From Paraclostridium tenue (GTDB lineage: Bacteria > Bacillota > Clostridia > Peptostreptococcales > Peptostreptococcaceae), in NCBI RefSeq assembly GCF_015668515.1, contig NZ_JADPFO010000001.1, forward strand, positions 832,823-896,822: DNA of 64,000 nucleotides, written 5' to 3'. The first letter of the stretch is position 1; the number at the start of each line of letters is the position of its first letter. The notes below the pieces were generated by a model that did not search any database, was not told where the DNA came from, and saw only the letters and a list, made by a program, of their open reading frames with translations. This document shows, piece by piece, positions 8,532 through 17,777 of the stretch. The position numbers and the translations under genes are program-made.

Positions 8532-9471
8532 AAATTTAAAGAAGTATTTTGAAATAAATCAAGGATTTTTTAATAAAGAAAAAAAATATATAAAAGCTGT
8601 TGATGATATATCTTTTGAGTTAAAAAAAGGAGAAACCCTTGCAATAGTTGGTGAATCTGGATGTGGAAAATCAACTACTGGTAAAACAATACTTAGATTA
8701 CATGAAAAAACAAGTGGTGATGTAATTTTTAATAAAATACATATACATGATATAAGTAAAGAAGAACTTAGACAATTAAGGCCTAAGATGCAAATGATTT
8801 TTCAAGACCCTTTTAGCTCTCTAAATCCTAGAATGAATGTTGAAAAAATAATAGGAGAAGCTCTACTTGAACATAAATTAGTTTCAACTAATGAAATTAA
8901 AGATGAAGTTTTAGAAGTTGCAAATAGCTGTGGGCTTTCAAGTTATCATTTGCAAAAAAAGCTTAGTGAATTTTCAGGAGGACAAAGACAAAGAATTGGA
9001 ATAGCAAGAGCTTTAGCTTTAAATCCAGAATTAATAGTTTGTGATGAACCAGTATCTGCACTTGATGTTTCTATTCAATCTCAAATTATAAATTTATTAA
9101 TGGAATCTCAAGAAAAGTATAACTTATCTTATTTGTTTATATCTCATGATTTAAGTGTTGTCAAACATATTGCAAATAGAGTTGCTGTAATGTATTTAGG
9201 TTCTATGGTAGAAATTGCTCCAAAAGATGAGCTTTATAAAAATCCTGTTCATCCATATACAAAAGCTTTGTTATCTGCTATTCCTATACCTGATCCAACA
9301 ATAAAAAAAGATCGTATTATACTTAAAGGTGATATTCCATCTCCTAGTAATCCCCCTAATGGATGTAAATTTCATACTAGATGTCCTTATTCTATGAAAG
9401 TTTGTAAAGAAATAGCTCCTACGTACAAATCAATTGGAGATAATCATCTAGTTGCTTGTCACTTAGTTTAA
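8518..9471 (+). CDS. oppF: Oligopeptide ABC transporter ATPase OppF
   Basis: A 317-residue second ATPase. Walker A GESGCGKST, Q-loop FQDPFSSLNPRM, signature FSGGQRQR, Walker B LIVCDEPVSALD and ISHDLS are present, followed by the C-terminal oligopeptide extension with CKFHTRCPYSMKVC. The start is the ATG at 8518, preceded by GAGGGGG at 6 bases; an upstream in-frame ATG lies inside oppD without a ribosome site. Confidence 0.94.
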   Translation: MLKVKNLKKYFEINQGFFNKEKKYIKAVDDISFELKKGETLAIVGESGCGKSTTGKTILRLHEKTSGDVIFNKIHIHDISKEELRQLRPKMQMIFQDPFSSLNPRMNVEKIIGEALLEHKLVSTNEIKDEVLEVANSCGLSSYHLQKKLSEFSGGQRQRIGIARALALNPELIVCDEPVSALDVSIQSQIINLLMESQEKYNLSYLFISHDLSVVKHIANRVAVMYLGSMVEIAPKDELYKNPVHPYTKALLSAIPIPDPTIKKDRIILKGDIPSPSNPPNGCKFHTRCPYSMKVCKEIAPTYKSIGDNHLVACHLV

Positions 9472-9496
9472 TACTTAAATCATAAAAAATCTAAAT

Positions 9497-9542
9497 AAAA
9501 AAGAGCACTCACTTAATCTAAATTATTTTGCTGCTCTTTTTT
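9497..9542 (+). terminator. oppDF terminator
   Basis: AAAAAAGAGCA (9497-9507) pairs with TGCTCTTTTTT (9532-9542), about 25 bases after the oppF stop. On the minus strand it also follows the decayed gene at 9550-9868. Confidence 0.8.
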
Positions 9543-9549
9543 ATTTAAT

Positions 9550-9868
9550 CTATTCAGTTAAAGCTTTTTTAACTCTTCTAATTTCCTCTTTTATATCACT
9601 TACAGTATACTCTAAGCATATAAAAGGATTTACTTTATCTTTTTTAAATACATTATGTAATTAAACCTATCATCATTAAAATATAAATGTACATATTCTA
9701 TATAGTCTTTTAAACCTATTATTCATTTTTCTAAATCTATATTAAAATAAGCTTTTTACAGTGCTTCTTTGATTTAAATCAAAAGATGATTCATGTAATG
9801 AGATTATATTATTTAAATTTTTCAACTTAATATCTTCTATTATTTCATAAACAACTTAGAAATTTATC
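9550..9868 (-). pseudogene. Decayed gene remnant, possible TIM-barrel sugar isomerase-like
   Basis: The minus strand holds pieces of coding-like sequence broken by frameshifts and stops. The last piece reads VNPFICLEYTVSDIKEEIRR to a TAG at 9550-9552. Before it, in another frame, comes GLKDYIEYVHLYFNDDRF, and before that a piece reading NNIISLHESSFDLN. The order and style (HESSFDLN, YIEYVHL, ICLEY) recall the AP-endonuclease/xylose-isomerase-like TIM-barrel family, but that is a guess. The remnant is followed by a usable terminator. Confidence 0.5.
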
Positions 9869-10036
9869 ATTACTTTTAGTCTAAATAAAGTAAATCATAC
9901 TATTATATATAATAATACATACTATATTCTACATAACTCTAATATAGTAATTTTTTGTGCAACCTTCTACTTTACTTTATAAAAATTATGTAAACTTGTT
10001 AATAGTATGGATTACTGCTATGAATATGTTAATGAT

Positions 10037-10876
10037 CTATAAAATACTTATTAAAATAGCTCCTTTTGAAGCATATGTACCCATAACTGAGCCTACTTCA
10101 CTTATAGTTACATCTTTAAAATTATTTTCTTTAACCATAATTTCTTTAACCTTTAAAGCTTTTTCTAAACAATTAGCATGGCCTATTGCCAACACTTTAT
10201 TTTTATTTTCTCCAACTGATTTTAAAATATTTTCAATTACCTTTTTGATAGAATTATTATCTCCTCTTGCCTTATCAACAGGCTTAACTACTCCATCAAT
10301 AACCTGTATTATAACTTTAAAATTTAATGCATTTATAAGCTTTCCTGCTAATGGATTTATTCTTCCACCTTTGATTGCATTTTCTAAAGTTTCAAGTGCT
10401 CCAAAAAATACTATATCTTTTTTTAATTTTTCAATCTCATTAGCTATTTCATCCAAAGACATTCCTTTTTCTGCTAACTGAGCAGCTTTAACTACTAAAA
10501 GTCCTTGACCTATTGATCCACTTTCACTATCTATTATTTTTATATTTTTATTAGAATTTTCTTCTAAAAACATATTTTTAGCAAGTACTGCAGTTGAGTA
10601 TGTAGCTGATAGCTTAGATGTTATAGTAATTACTAAAACTTCATCTTCATCACAATTATAAGCTTTTGTAAATTTATCAGGTGATGGGCAAGATGTTTTA
10701 GGAAGTTCTTTTTCATTAGCCATTCTTTTATAAAAATCTTCATTACTTATTTCTCCATCAACATAAGTATCTTTTCCAAAAGATACATTAAGACCAACTA
10801 CACCTATGTTATATCTTTCAACTATATCTTTATTTAAATCACACGAACTGTCTGTTATTATTTTTATTTTACTCAT
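10037..10876 (-). CDS. DegV family fatty-acid-binding protein
   Basis: A 279-residue cytosolic protein of the DegV/FakB family, which carries a fatty acid to the FakA kinase for phospholipid synthesis. The N-terminal KIITDSSCDLNKDIVERYNI is the standard DegV opening. TSCPSPDKF (Ser/Thr-rich ligand region) and TITSKLSATYSTA also match. The C-terminal domain holds KGGRINPLAGKL and GHANCLEKA. Its promoter (10981-11009) is followed by a TetR-like operator, and opposite it lies a probable TetR-gene relic. Confidence 0.9.
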   Translation of the reverse strand: MSKIKIITDSSCDLNKDIVERYNIGVVGLNVSFGKDTYVDGEISNEDFYKRMANEKELPKTSCPSPDKFTKAYNCDEDEVLVITITSKLSATYSTAVLAKNMFLEENSNKNIKIIDSESGSIGQGLLVVKAAQLAEKGMSLDEIANEIEKLKKDIVFFGALETLENAIKGGRINPLAGKLINALNFKVIIQVIDGVVKPVDKARGDNNSIKKVIENILKSVGENKNKVLAIGHANCLEKALKVKEIMVKENNFKDVTISEVGSVMGTYASKGAILISIL

Positions 10877-10949
10877 ATTCTCCCTCTCTTTGCATAAACA
10901 TATTATCTATTTTATTTTTATCTTATGATTAATTATCAGATTCAATTTT

Positions 10950-10970
10950 TCAGTCAGTCAGTCGACCGAT
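10950..10970. promoter_or_regulatory. TetR-like operator in the degV leader
   Basis: CAGT repeated three times runs into GTCGACCGAT. The core TCAGTCGACCGA (10958-10969) is a 12-bp palindrome with one mismatched pair. It lies just downstream of the degV -10, a repressor position. GACTGACTGGTC-style sites are typical of TetR-family repressors. Confidence 0.55.
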
Positions 10971-10980
10971 ATTTATTTTA

Positions 10981-11009
10981 ATTGTATCTTCACTTTTACG
11001 AAAAGTCAA
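10981..11009 (-). promoter_or_regulatory. degV sigma-A promoter
   Basis: TTGACT (11009-11004), 17-base spacer, TACAAT (10986-10981) on the minus strand, reading toward degV. Confidence 0.75.
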
Positions 11010-11054
11010 TAACTAAAAATTCTGTAAATTGTTTAGTATTGATAATTACCTTTG

Positions 11055-11083
11055 TTGACAACATTTTCTTATGCGCTTATAAT
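11055..11083 (+). promoter_or_regulatory. Perfect-consensus sigma-A promoter facing a gene relic
   Basis: TTGACA (11055-11060), 17-base spacer, TATAAT (11078-11083). This is an exact consensus promoter with only a broken reading frame downstream. It diverges from the degV promoter. Confidence 0.75.
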
Positions 11084-11126
11084 TGTTTTATTAAAAATAG
11101 CAAGTTTTTTACGAAAGGTTGATTCT

Positions 11127-11246
11127 ATGAAACTAAATAATATGTAAGACAATATCTTATTAAACACAACTGAATTAATTATTAAAAACACCAATCTAGC
11201 AAATATTACAAAGCCTATAGTATTATTCAAAAGATCAAATTATTAA
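11127..11246 (+). pseudogene. Probable N-terminal relic of a TetR-family repressor
   Basis: After a ribosome-site-like GAAAGG, an ATG opens a frame that meets TAA at codon 7 and then continues as DNILLNTTELIIKNTNLANIT before stopping at 11244-11246. That stretch resembles the first helices of a TetR regulator (I.L.TALELI...G..NTT). No HTH or ligand domain remains. Its place, divergent from degV across a TetR-like operator, supports the reading. A short regulatory RNA from the strong promoter is the alternative. Confidence 0.4.
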
Positions 11247-11379
11247 TCTTACATTAGATAAATAGTATAAAATATAAGTAATTTTTATATTTTAAATCAA
11301 CTTTATATTAAGTAATAATTTATGCTAAAGTTTTAATTCAAATTATATAATATAAAAATATTAAAAAGGAGTGACAACT

Positions 11380-11682
11380 ATGAATAATATAAACTTTTTA
11401 TATGTATTCTTTGGTATAGCTGCATTTATATTTGGATTTATTCAAATAAAATTTAGTAATTATATTTTTAAAGAAGAGTATTTTGAAAGATTATCAAAAA
11501 GACTTGGCAAAATAGACAGAAAAAAAACTATTCAATTTGAGGCCTTAACTATAGTATTAATGGGTGTAGTGTTCTTAATAGGTGGGATACTAAATTTATC
11601 AGTTAATACTTTAATAATAGGCATAGGAATAATAGCCATATTATATGCTTTACTTAGAAAAAATTATATAACTATACATTAG
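11380..11682 (+). CDS. Small membrane protein of unknown function
   Basis: A 100-residue protein with three predicted membrane helices (about 5-22, 55-73 and 75-93) and a basic loop KRLGKIDRKK after the first. I do not recognise the family. The start is the ATG at 11380, with AAAAAGGAG ending 8 bases before; the GTG at 11371 would overlap this ribosome site. It appears monocistronic, with a long weak hairpin (11691-11756) downstream. Confidence 0.7.
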   Translation: MNNINFLYVFFGIAAFIFGFIQIKFSNYIFKEEYFERLSKRLGKIDRKKTIQFEALTIVLMGVVFLIGGILNLSVNTLIIGIGIIAILYALLRKNYITIH

Positions 11683-12129
11683 TAATATTTTATATGTGGT
11701 ATTTGATTACATTTATAAGAATTTCTCAAAAATGATTTCTTAATAATACCACATATAAATTTAATTTTACTTATTCTAACTCACCAACTTATCTATTACC
11801 TTTTTAATCTTAAATTTCAAACAATTTTTTAATCATTATTCTTCATATCAAAATTATTTTTATACATATATAGTAAATACAAATTAATTAATCATATAAT
11901 AAATTTTAATATTTAAAATAACTACAATATTTTTACAATTTACAGAACTGTAATAATAATGTTATTTCCAAATTATAGTAAGTTTTTTAACTAAGTGTTA
12001 TAATTGATTTGCAAATATGACATTAATGTATATTAAATATAAATTTAAAACAGCTGTTCTTGATAATTTTAATTTCAATATTGAAAAATTTAATACCTAT
12101 TAAATTTAAATAAAGGTGGTAGATTTTGA
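11683..12129 (+). other. Gene-free AT-rich spacer
   Basis: No coding frame is evident. It holds an inverted repeat TATATGTGGTATT (11691-11703) / AATACCACATATA (11744-11756) that may end the upstream transcript, a weak -10-like TATAAT near 12000, and the palindrome AACAGCTGTT near 12050 in the presumed leader of the SH3-repeat gene. Confidence 0.5.
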
Positions 12130-13410
12130 ATGAATAAACAATTTAATATTTTCAAAAAAAGTATTTTAAAAACTATATTAGTTTTTTCATTTATTGGAGT
12201 TTCCACTATAGGAGCTTATGCAGCAGAAAAAGCAACAACAACAACAGATTTAAATATGAGACAAAATAAAAACACTAATAGTAAAGTACTAACTATAATA
12301 CCTAAAGGTGCCGATGTAAATATTTTAGATTTTGATGGTTATTGGTATAAGGTAGAATATAATGGTAAAGAAGGGTACTCTTATAAAAAATTCATAAAAG
12401 AATATAAAACACAAGATGATAATTTTAACTTAAATCTAAAAGTGACTGTAGATAAAGGCAGTAATTTAAATATTAGAAGTGGACCTTCAACAAATTATAA
12501 AATAATAGGAAAGGCTACAAATGGACAAATACTAAAAACTACAGGAAAAGTTGGATCTTGGTACAAAGTTAACTATAACGGACAAATAGCTTATCTAAAC
12601 GAAAACTTTGTGCAAGTTTTAAATTCAAAAAATGAAAATAATACTAATAATAAAGATAATGTAGTAATTGATAAAAATTCTGGTATAGTTACTGTATCTG
12701 AGCTTAATGTTAGAACTGGTCCTAGCACTAATTACTCTGTTATTTCTCAAGTTAAAAAAGGAGATATTTTAAATATAATTGCAAAAGATACTTCTACTGG
12801 TTGGCTTAAGATTCAATTTAAAAATAGTTCTACTGGTTGGGTTTCTGGAAAGTATGTAAACACTACAAACAGTAACAATATAGCTGATAAAAATAATTTA
12901 TATAATAAATCGAGTATAGAAACTGCTAGTGGGCCAGTATCAGTAAATGCTATTAAACTTAATGTAAGAACCGGTCCTGGTACTAGTTACCCTGTTATTT
13001 CTCAAGTAAAAATGGACGATAGCTTAAATGTAATTGCTAAAGATATAGATAATGGATGGCTTAAAGTCCAAGTTAAAAATAGTTCTACTGGTTGGGTTTC
13101 TGGAAAGTATGTAACTATTGCTACTAATGATACAGTAAATATTACTTCCAAAGATGTAGTGGTTGCAGATGGTCCAGCACAAGTAACTGTCTCTAAACTT
13201 AATGTAAGAAGTGGACCTGGTACTAATTACTCTGTTATTTCTCAAGTAAAAAAAGGAGATATTTTAGCTGTCATTGCATCTGTCACTTCTAATGATTGGC
13301 TTAAAATTCAATTTAAAGATGGATATACTGGTTGGGTTTCTGGAAAGTATGTAACTTTACCTGACTTAGAAGCTCTAAATTTAGATATTAATGATCCTAT
13401 TTTTAAATAG
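12130..13410 (+). CDS. Secreted protein with five bacterial SH3 repeats
   Basis: A 426-residue exported protein. Signal peptide of about 31 residues (basic start, hydrophobic core, cleavage near AYA-A). Five SH3b repeats follow at roughly 36-92, 105-160, 180-240, 263-322 and 344-405. Each shows LN(V/I)R.GP.(T/S).Y..I..(V/A) and ends in GW(V/L)SGKYV in the last three copies. The last three repeats share long nucleotide identities (GGTTGGGTTTCTGGAAAGTA three times), a sign of recent internal duplication. No catalytic domain is present, so it may be a cell-wall-binding adaptor. The ribosome site is AAAGGTGG. Confidence 0.85.
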   Translation: MNKQFNIFKKSILKTILVFSFIGVSTIGAYAAEKATTTTDLNMRQNKNTNSKVLTIIPKGADVNILDFDGYWYKVEYNGKEGYSYKKFIKEYKTQDDNFNLNLKVTVDKGSNLNIRSGPSTNYKIIGKATNGQILKTTGKVGSWYKVNYNGQIAYLNENFVQVLNSKNENNTNNKDNVVIDKNSGIVTVSELNVRTGPSTNYSVISQVKKGDILNIIAKDTSTGWLKIQFKNSSTGWVSGKYVNTTNSNNIADKNNLYNKSSIETASGPVSVNAIKLNVRTGPGTSYPVISQVKMDDSLNVIAKDIDNGWLKVQVKNSSTGWVSGKYVTIATNDTVNITSKDVVVADGPAQVTVSKLNVRSGPGTNYSVISQVKKGDILAVIASVTSNDWLKIQFKDGYTGWVSGKYVTLPDLEALNLDINDPIFK

Positions 13411-13422
13411 TTGAAATTTATA

Positions 13423-13492
13423 TAAAAAGCGAGATTTTGATATATGCCTTACTTATATTATTAATGGGCATATATCAGTATCTCGCTTTTTA
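13423..13492. terminator. Bidirectional terminator between SH3-repeat gene and topB
   Basis: AAAAAGCGAGA plus GATATATGCC pair with GGCATATATC plus TCTCGCTTTTT across 70 bases. T runs on both strands serve the two convergent genes. Confidence 0.9.
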
Positions 13493-13498
13493 TATAGC

Positions 13499-15607
13499 TT
13501 ACTTTTTCAATTTAGATAAAGCCTCAGCAAAAGGATTATTAAAACTCTCTTCTTTTTTATTCTGATTTTTTAAATACTTATTAATATCTTTTCTAGAAGC
13601 TTTATTACTTTCTTCTTTTTTTCTTTTATTAAAACTGCTTAACTTCTCACGATGACCACAACTACAAACAAAAGTCTTAGCTTCACCTTCACCACGAAGT
13701 TCTAACCTCTTATGACAAACAGGACATCTAGCATTAGTAGTCATTGAAACTGTTTTTCTAGTGTTACAATCTCTATCTTGACAGACTAACATCTTTCCTC
13801 TTTTACCATTAACTTCAAGCATATATTTGCCACACTCAGGACACTTATTTCTAGTTAAATTATCATGTCTAAAAGTTGCATCACTATTTTTAATATCTTT
13901 TACAATATCTTTTGTATAATTTTTCATCTCATTAACAAAAACGTCTTTTTTAAGCTTTCCACTAGATATATCGTTAAGCTTTTTCTCCCATGAAGCTGTA
14001 AGTTCCGCTGATTTTAACTCACTAGGAACTAAATCTAATAATTGCTTACCTTTAGAAGTTATAAATATATCTTTTCCTCTTTTTTCAACTAAGAAAGAAT
14101 TAAATATCTTTTCTATTATATCTGCACGAGTTGCAACAGTACCAAGTCCTTCTTTTTCCATTTGAGCTAGTAAACTAGCTTCATTTAACGGTTTTGGAGG
14201 TTGGGTTTTACCACTTGTCATACTAGATTTAGTTATTTTTATAATATCACCTTTATTTAAACTTGGAAGATTTTGATTATCATCATCTTCATCAACATTA
14301 GTGTAATTTTCTTTCCATCCAAGCTTTATAACCTTTTTGCCCTTAGCTACAAAAGTCTCATCTTCTATAACTGCTTTAATAGAAGTTTGCTCATATTCAA
14401 AAGGTTCACTTAAAACACTTAAAAATCTTTTTACAACTAAATCATATATTTTTATTTCTTTATCACTTAAATCACTTAAAAATACTCTTTCTTCAGTAGG
14501 TATTATAGCATGGTGGTCTGTAACTTTAGAGTTATCAACAAATGACTTATTTGTATTTATTTTATTTTTTAATATCTTAGTACAAACTCTTGTATAATCA
14601 CCTACACTAACGGCTTTAACTCTATCTTTTAAAGTATCAACTATATCCGTACTTATGTACTTAGAATCTGTTCTAGGATAAGTAAGTACCTTATGATGTT
14701 CATATAGTTTTTGCATTATAGATAAAGTTTCCTTAGCTGAGAAATTAAATATTTTGTTAGCATCTCTTTGAAGCTCTGTTAAATCATATAGTCCTGGTGA
14801 ATATTTTTTCTTGTATGATTTATTAACTTCTACTATTTTAGCATTTTTATTTTCTATCTTTTTTAATATGTTTTCTATCTTTTCTTTATTAAAACTATTT
14901 TGACTATTATTTTTACTATCTACCCAAGCTAATTTAAACATAGGAGCTTGTAAGCTTATTCCATAGTATTCCTTTGGTTTAAACTTTTGAATTTCTTCTT
15001 CTCTTTTATAAATCATATTTACAGCAGGAGTTTGAACTCTTCCACAAGAAAGCTGAGCATTATATTTTGTAGTAAGTGCACGAGTTGCATTTATACCTAC
15101 TAACCAATCAGCCTCTGCTCTTGCCACAGCTGATTTATATAAGTTTTCATATGACTTACCATCTTTTAAGTTTTTAAATCCTTCTTTTATAGCTTTATCT
15201 GTACTAGATGATATCCATAAACGCTTTATAGGCTTTTTAACTTGCGATTTTTCTATTATCCATCTTGCTACAAGTTCACCTTCTCTACCTGCATCTGTGG
15301 CTATAACAATACTATCAACATCATTTCTGTTTAACTGTGCTTTTACTGTGTTAAATTGTTTTGATGTTTTTTTAATAACTATAGTTTTTAAATACTTAGG
15401 AAGTATAGGTAAATCATTTATATCCCAATTTTTATATTTATTTGAATAACTTTCAGTCTCAGCAAGAGTCACTAAATGTCCAAGTGCCCAAGTTACTATA
15501 TAATTACTTCCTTCTATATATCCATTTTTCTCTTGTTTACAATTTAATACTCTAGCTAAATCTCTTCCTACAGAAGGTTTTTCAGCTAGTACTAGTGTTT
15601 TTCCCAT
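13499..15607 (-). CDS. topB: DNA topoisomerase III
   Basis: Type IA topoisomerase, 702 residues. The Toprim domain opens with LVLAEKPSVGRDLARVL and holds IVIATDAGREGELVARWI. The catalytic tyrosine is in LTYPRTDSKYIS (about residue 310). The C-terminus carries zinc-ribbon pieces, CPECGKYML...CQDRDC and CPVCHKRLEL...CSCGHREK, then a basic tail. It relaxes or decatenates DNA through a single-strand break. Length and motifs match Firmicute TopB. It has its own promoter region upstream (15608-15668). Confidence 0.95.
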   Translation of the reverse strand: MGKTLVLAEKPSVGRDLARVLNCKQEKNGYIEGSNYIVTWALGHLVTLAETESYSNKYKNWDINDLPILPKYLKTIVIKKTSKQFNTVKAQLNRNDVDSIVIATDAGREGELVARWIIEKSQVKKPIKRLWISSSTDKAIKEGFKNLKDGKSYENLYKSAVARAEADWLVGINATRALTTKYNAQLSCGRVQTPAVNMIYKREEEIQKFKPKEYYGISLQAPMFKLAWVDSKNNSQNSFNKEKIENILKKIENKNAKIVEVNKSYKKKYSPGLYDLTELQRDANKIFNFSAKETLSIMQKLYEHHKVLTYPRTDSKYISTDIVDTLKDRVKAVSVGDYTRVCTKILKNKINTNKSFVDNSKVTDHHAIIPTEERVFLSDLSDKEIKIYDLVVKRFLSVLSEPFEYEQTSIKAVIEDETFVAKGKKVIKLGWKENYTNVDEDDDNQNLPSLNKGDIIKITKSSMTSGKTQPPKPLNEASLLAQMEKEGLGTVATRADIIEKIFNSFLVEKRGKDIFITSKGKQLLDLVPSELKSAELTASWEKKLNDISSGKLKKDVFVNEMKNYTKDIVKDIKNSDATFRHDNLTRNKCPECGKYMLEVNGKRGKMLVCQDRDCNTRKTVSMTTNARCPVCHKRLELRGEGEAKTFVCSCGHREKLSSFNKRKKEESNKASRKDINKYLKNQNKKEESFNNPFAEALSKLKK

Positions 15608-15668
15608 TATTTTTTATTTCCTTTCATAAGTGCTTTAGTATATAATACCATAATTTTATATCATATGT

Positions 15669-16520
15669 TTAGTGTATAACTATTGTTGTAGTATCTGGAA
15701 TATTTTCATATATCCACTTAGCATTATTAACATCTAATCTTATACATCCATGGCTTAAAGCTTCTCCAAGTCTTCCATCTATTATATAACTTCCTGTTGA
15801 ATCATAAAGTATAGAATGATAATAATACCCATCTTTTATTCTAGTTGCATATTTGACCCTGTACTCATCAGTTCCAAAGTATGGTTTTCTTCCATTTACA
15901 AAAAATACTCCTGTTATAGTAGGTGTACTTGGTTTTCCTACAGTACTTTCCCATTTATATAAATTAACCCAATTGCCATCATCTTTTTTAAAAACATAAG
16001 TGTATTTATTTTTCACATCAGTTACTAACAAATAATCTGTAGGACTCTTAATTTTATTTTCATTAACAAAATCAGTCATATTTTTATAAAAATTAGTATA
16101 ATCTAACATATTAGGATCATTACCATCATCTGATAAAAAATAATTAAAAACATATCCTGTTTTATCATTGTATATAACTTTGCTCCAATCTCCTAAATTT
16201 TCAATAATTTCTACTCTGGATTTTTTAGGTATTGTAGTTAAAATTTTCGAATTAATATTAGCTTTTTCTCTAAGATTTAAATTGCTCCATGGATGCTTGC
16301 TAATTGATAATAAATCATTGTGTGCATATCCCAGTTTAGAATTATAACTAATTTTACTCCACTCATCATCAGCTTCAATAACTTCTACCTTAGAATTTTT
16401 CGGTATAACTTCTAAAACTTCAGAACTAGTTGATTTATTTTTTCTTAAATTAGTATTTTTAAGCGTATATTTATACAATGGTAACATATCTATTTGAACC
16501 AATCTTTTATATATTTCCAA
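15669..16520 (-). CDS. L,D-transpeptidase (YkuD) with two SH3 domains
   Basis: A 283-residue peptidoglycan cross-linking enzyme. Two SH3b domains (about 20-70 and 75-127; each with NLR.K and a W(S)K(V/I)(I/S)YN core) precede a YkuD catalytic domain with the active-site motif SHGCIRLDVNNAKWIY near the end. The start is TTG (16518-16520), preceded by AGGAAGGG. Oddly, no signal peptide or membrane helix is seen, although substrates are extracellular. An overlapping +1 frame starts with ATG 16 bases upstream and encodes only 16 residues, so an N-terminal frameshift is possible. Confidence 0.85.
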   Translation of the reverse strand: MEIYKRLVQIDMLPLYKYTLKNTNLRKNKSTSSEVLEVIPKNSKVEVIEADDEWSKISYNSKLGYAHNDLLSISKHPWSNLNLREKANINSKILTTIPKKSRVEIIENLGDWSKVIYNDKTGYVFNYFLSDDGNDPNMLDYTNFYKNMTDFVNENKIKSPTDYLLVTDVKNKYTYVFKKDDGNWVNLYKWESTVGKPSTPTITGVFFVNGRKPYFGTDEYRVKYATRIKDGYYYHSILYDSTGSYIIDGRLGEALSHGCIRLDVNNAKWIYENIPDTTTIVIH

Positions 16521-16599
16521 AATAAACCCTTCCTTTTCATCTTTTTATACTAATTTATGTAATTTTATGTATATGTGTTAATTTTATTATATTAAAAAA

Positions 16600-16639
16600 G
16601 CTATATTAAAATAGTAGTTAATTACTTTTTTAATATAGC
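16600..16639 (-). terminator. Terminator of the DUF969-DUF979-pcp operon
   Basis: GCTATATTAAAA (16600-16611) pairs with TTTTAATATAGC (16628-16639), followed on the minus strand by TTTTTT. Confidence 0.8.
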
Positions 16640-16649
16640 CTGTATATAT

Positions 16650-17066
16650 CTATTTATTTATAATAAATTCCTTCCAATCCCCTTCTTTAATAGGTAATAA
16701 CAAATCATTTTTATTAACTTCAGAGTTTTTATTATATTCATAGTAGTAAGCTTTTTCTACACTTCCATCTAAAAGTGTAACTTCAACTTCGCATCTATTA
16801 TACTCGTTGTTATCTTTATTTGGTATATAATTTTCCATTTCATCAAGTTCAGCTAAAGTAGCTTCAAAATCATAAAGCTCCATTAATTCCCCTAATATTT
16901 TATTATCACCTTTTACAACTGCTGGATATCCTTTATTTTCTATGTGTGATAACTCTCCTTTTATATAACCTTTTTTAGAACTAGAAACTTTGCCATCTAA
17001 ATGTATTTTATAATTAAACATGTCACTTCTTAAACTACCATATACAAATATCTTTTTAATTAACAT
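16650..17066 (-). CDS. Gamma-glutamylcyclotransferase-like (AIG2/YtfP) protein
   Basis: A 138-residue cytosolic protein of the GGCT-like fold. The N-terminal [13 protein letters not shown] is the substrate-binding YGSL signature, and the acidic [18 protein letters not shown] carries the expected catalytic glutamate region. Members release 5-oxoproline from gamma-glutamyl compounds. It overlaps pcp by 7 bases at the end of a four-gene operon, so a role in gamma-glutamyl/pyroglutamyl turnover is a reasonable inference. The exact substrate is unknown. Confidence 0.85.
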   Translation of the reverse strand: MLIKKIFVYGSLRSDMFNYKIHLDGKVSSSKKGYIKGELSHIENKGYPAVVKGDNKILGELMELYDFEATLAELDEMENYIPNKDNNEYNRCEVEVTLLDGSVEKAYYYEYNKNSEVNKNDLLLPIKEGDWKEFIINK

Positions 17067-17701
17067 ATTTCTCCACCTATAGCTTTTATATCTTCATTGT
17101 ATATAGTACAAGCTTCTATAGCAAGCTCTAAGCCTTTAACTATTTCACCTAAACTCATATATGGAGTATTTTTCTTATCTACAACTTGTGCAGTCATATA
17201 AGGTATGTGTATAAATCCACCTTTTATATTAGGATATTTCTTGTCTATCATGTATAATATACCATACATTACATGGTTACAAACGAAAGTTCCTGCCGTA
17301 TTTGAAACTGATGCTGGTATTCCATTTTCATTCATATGTTTAACCATACCTTTTATTGGTAAATTTGAGAAATATGCAGCTTGTCCATCTTCTTTAATTA
17401 TTTCATCAACTACTTGATTTCCTTCATTATCTTTTATTCTAAAATCATCTAAGTTTATAGCTACTCTTTCTGGAGTGATATCAAATCTTCCTCCTGCTTG
17501 ACCTACGGATATAACTATATCTGGATTATGTTTTTCTATTGCTTTTTCTATAGCTTCTACTGATTTTGTTCTAACTGTAGGTATAGTTAATTTTATAACC
17601 TCAGCTCCATTTATATTATCTCTAACTCTTTTTACAGCTTCTTCAGCTGGATTTATTTGCTCTCCTCCAAATGGATCAAATCCTGTTATTAAAACTTTCA
17701 T
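17060..17701 (-). CDS. pcp: Pyroglutamyl-peptidase I
   Basis: Cysteine peptidase (C15) that removes N-terminal pyroglutamate from peptides; cytosolic, 213 residues, the usual length. [20 protein letters not shown] opens the protein. The catalytic triad is visible as Glu78 ([11 protein letters not shown]), Cys141 ([12 protein letters not shown]) and His165 (GGFIHIPYM). It follows the DUF979 gene by 76 bases and overlaps the GGCT-like gene, giving a permease plus two enzymes that act on pyroglutamyl or gamma-glutamyl bonds. Confidence 0.96.
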   Translation of the reverse strand: MKVLITGFDPFGGEQINPAEEAVKRVRDNINGAEVIKLTIPTVRTKSVEAIEKAIEKHNPDIVISVGQAGGRFDITPERVAINLDDFRIKDNEGNQVVDEIIKEDGQAAYFSNLPIKGMVKHMNENGIPASVSNTAGTFVCNHVMYGILYMIDKKYPNIKGGFIHIPYMTAQVVDKKNTPYMSLGEIVKGLELAIEACTIYNEDIKAIGGEIC

Positions 17702-17777
17702 ATTATATCCTCCTTTAACTCTATACTTTATATAAATTTGTAGATTAATTATTTATAACCCACTCCTAGTTAGCTAA

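Noticed and set aside
11055-11380. Small RNA gene driven by the consensus promoter
   Set aside because: No terminator or stable fold was seen downstream, and TetR-like codons follow; kept only as an alternative.
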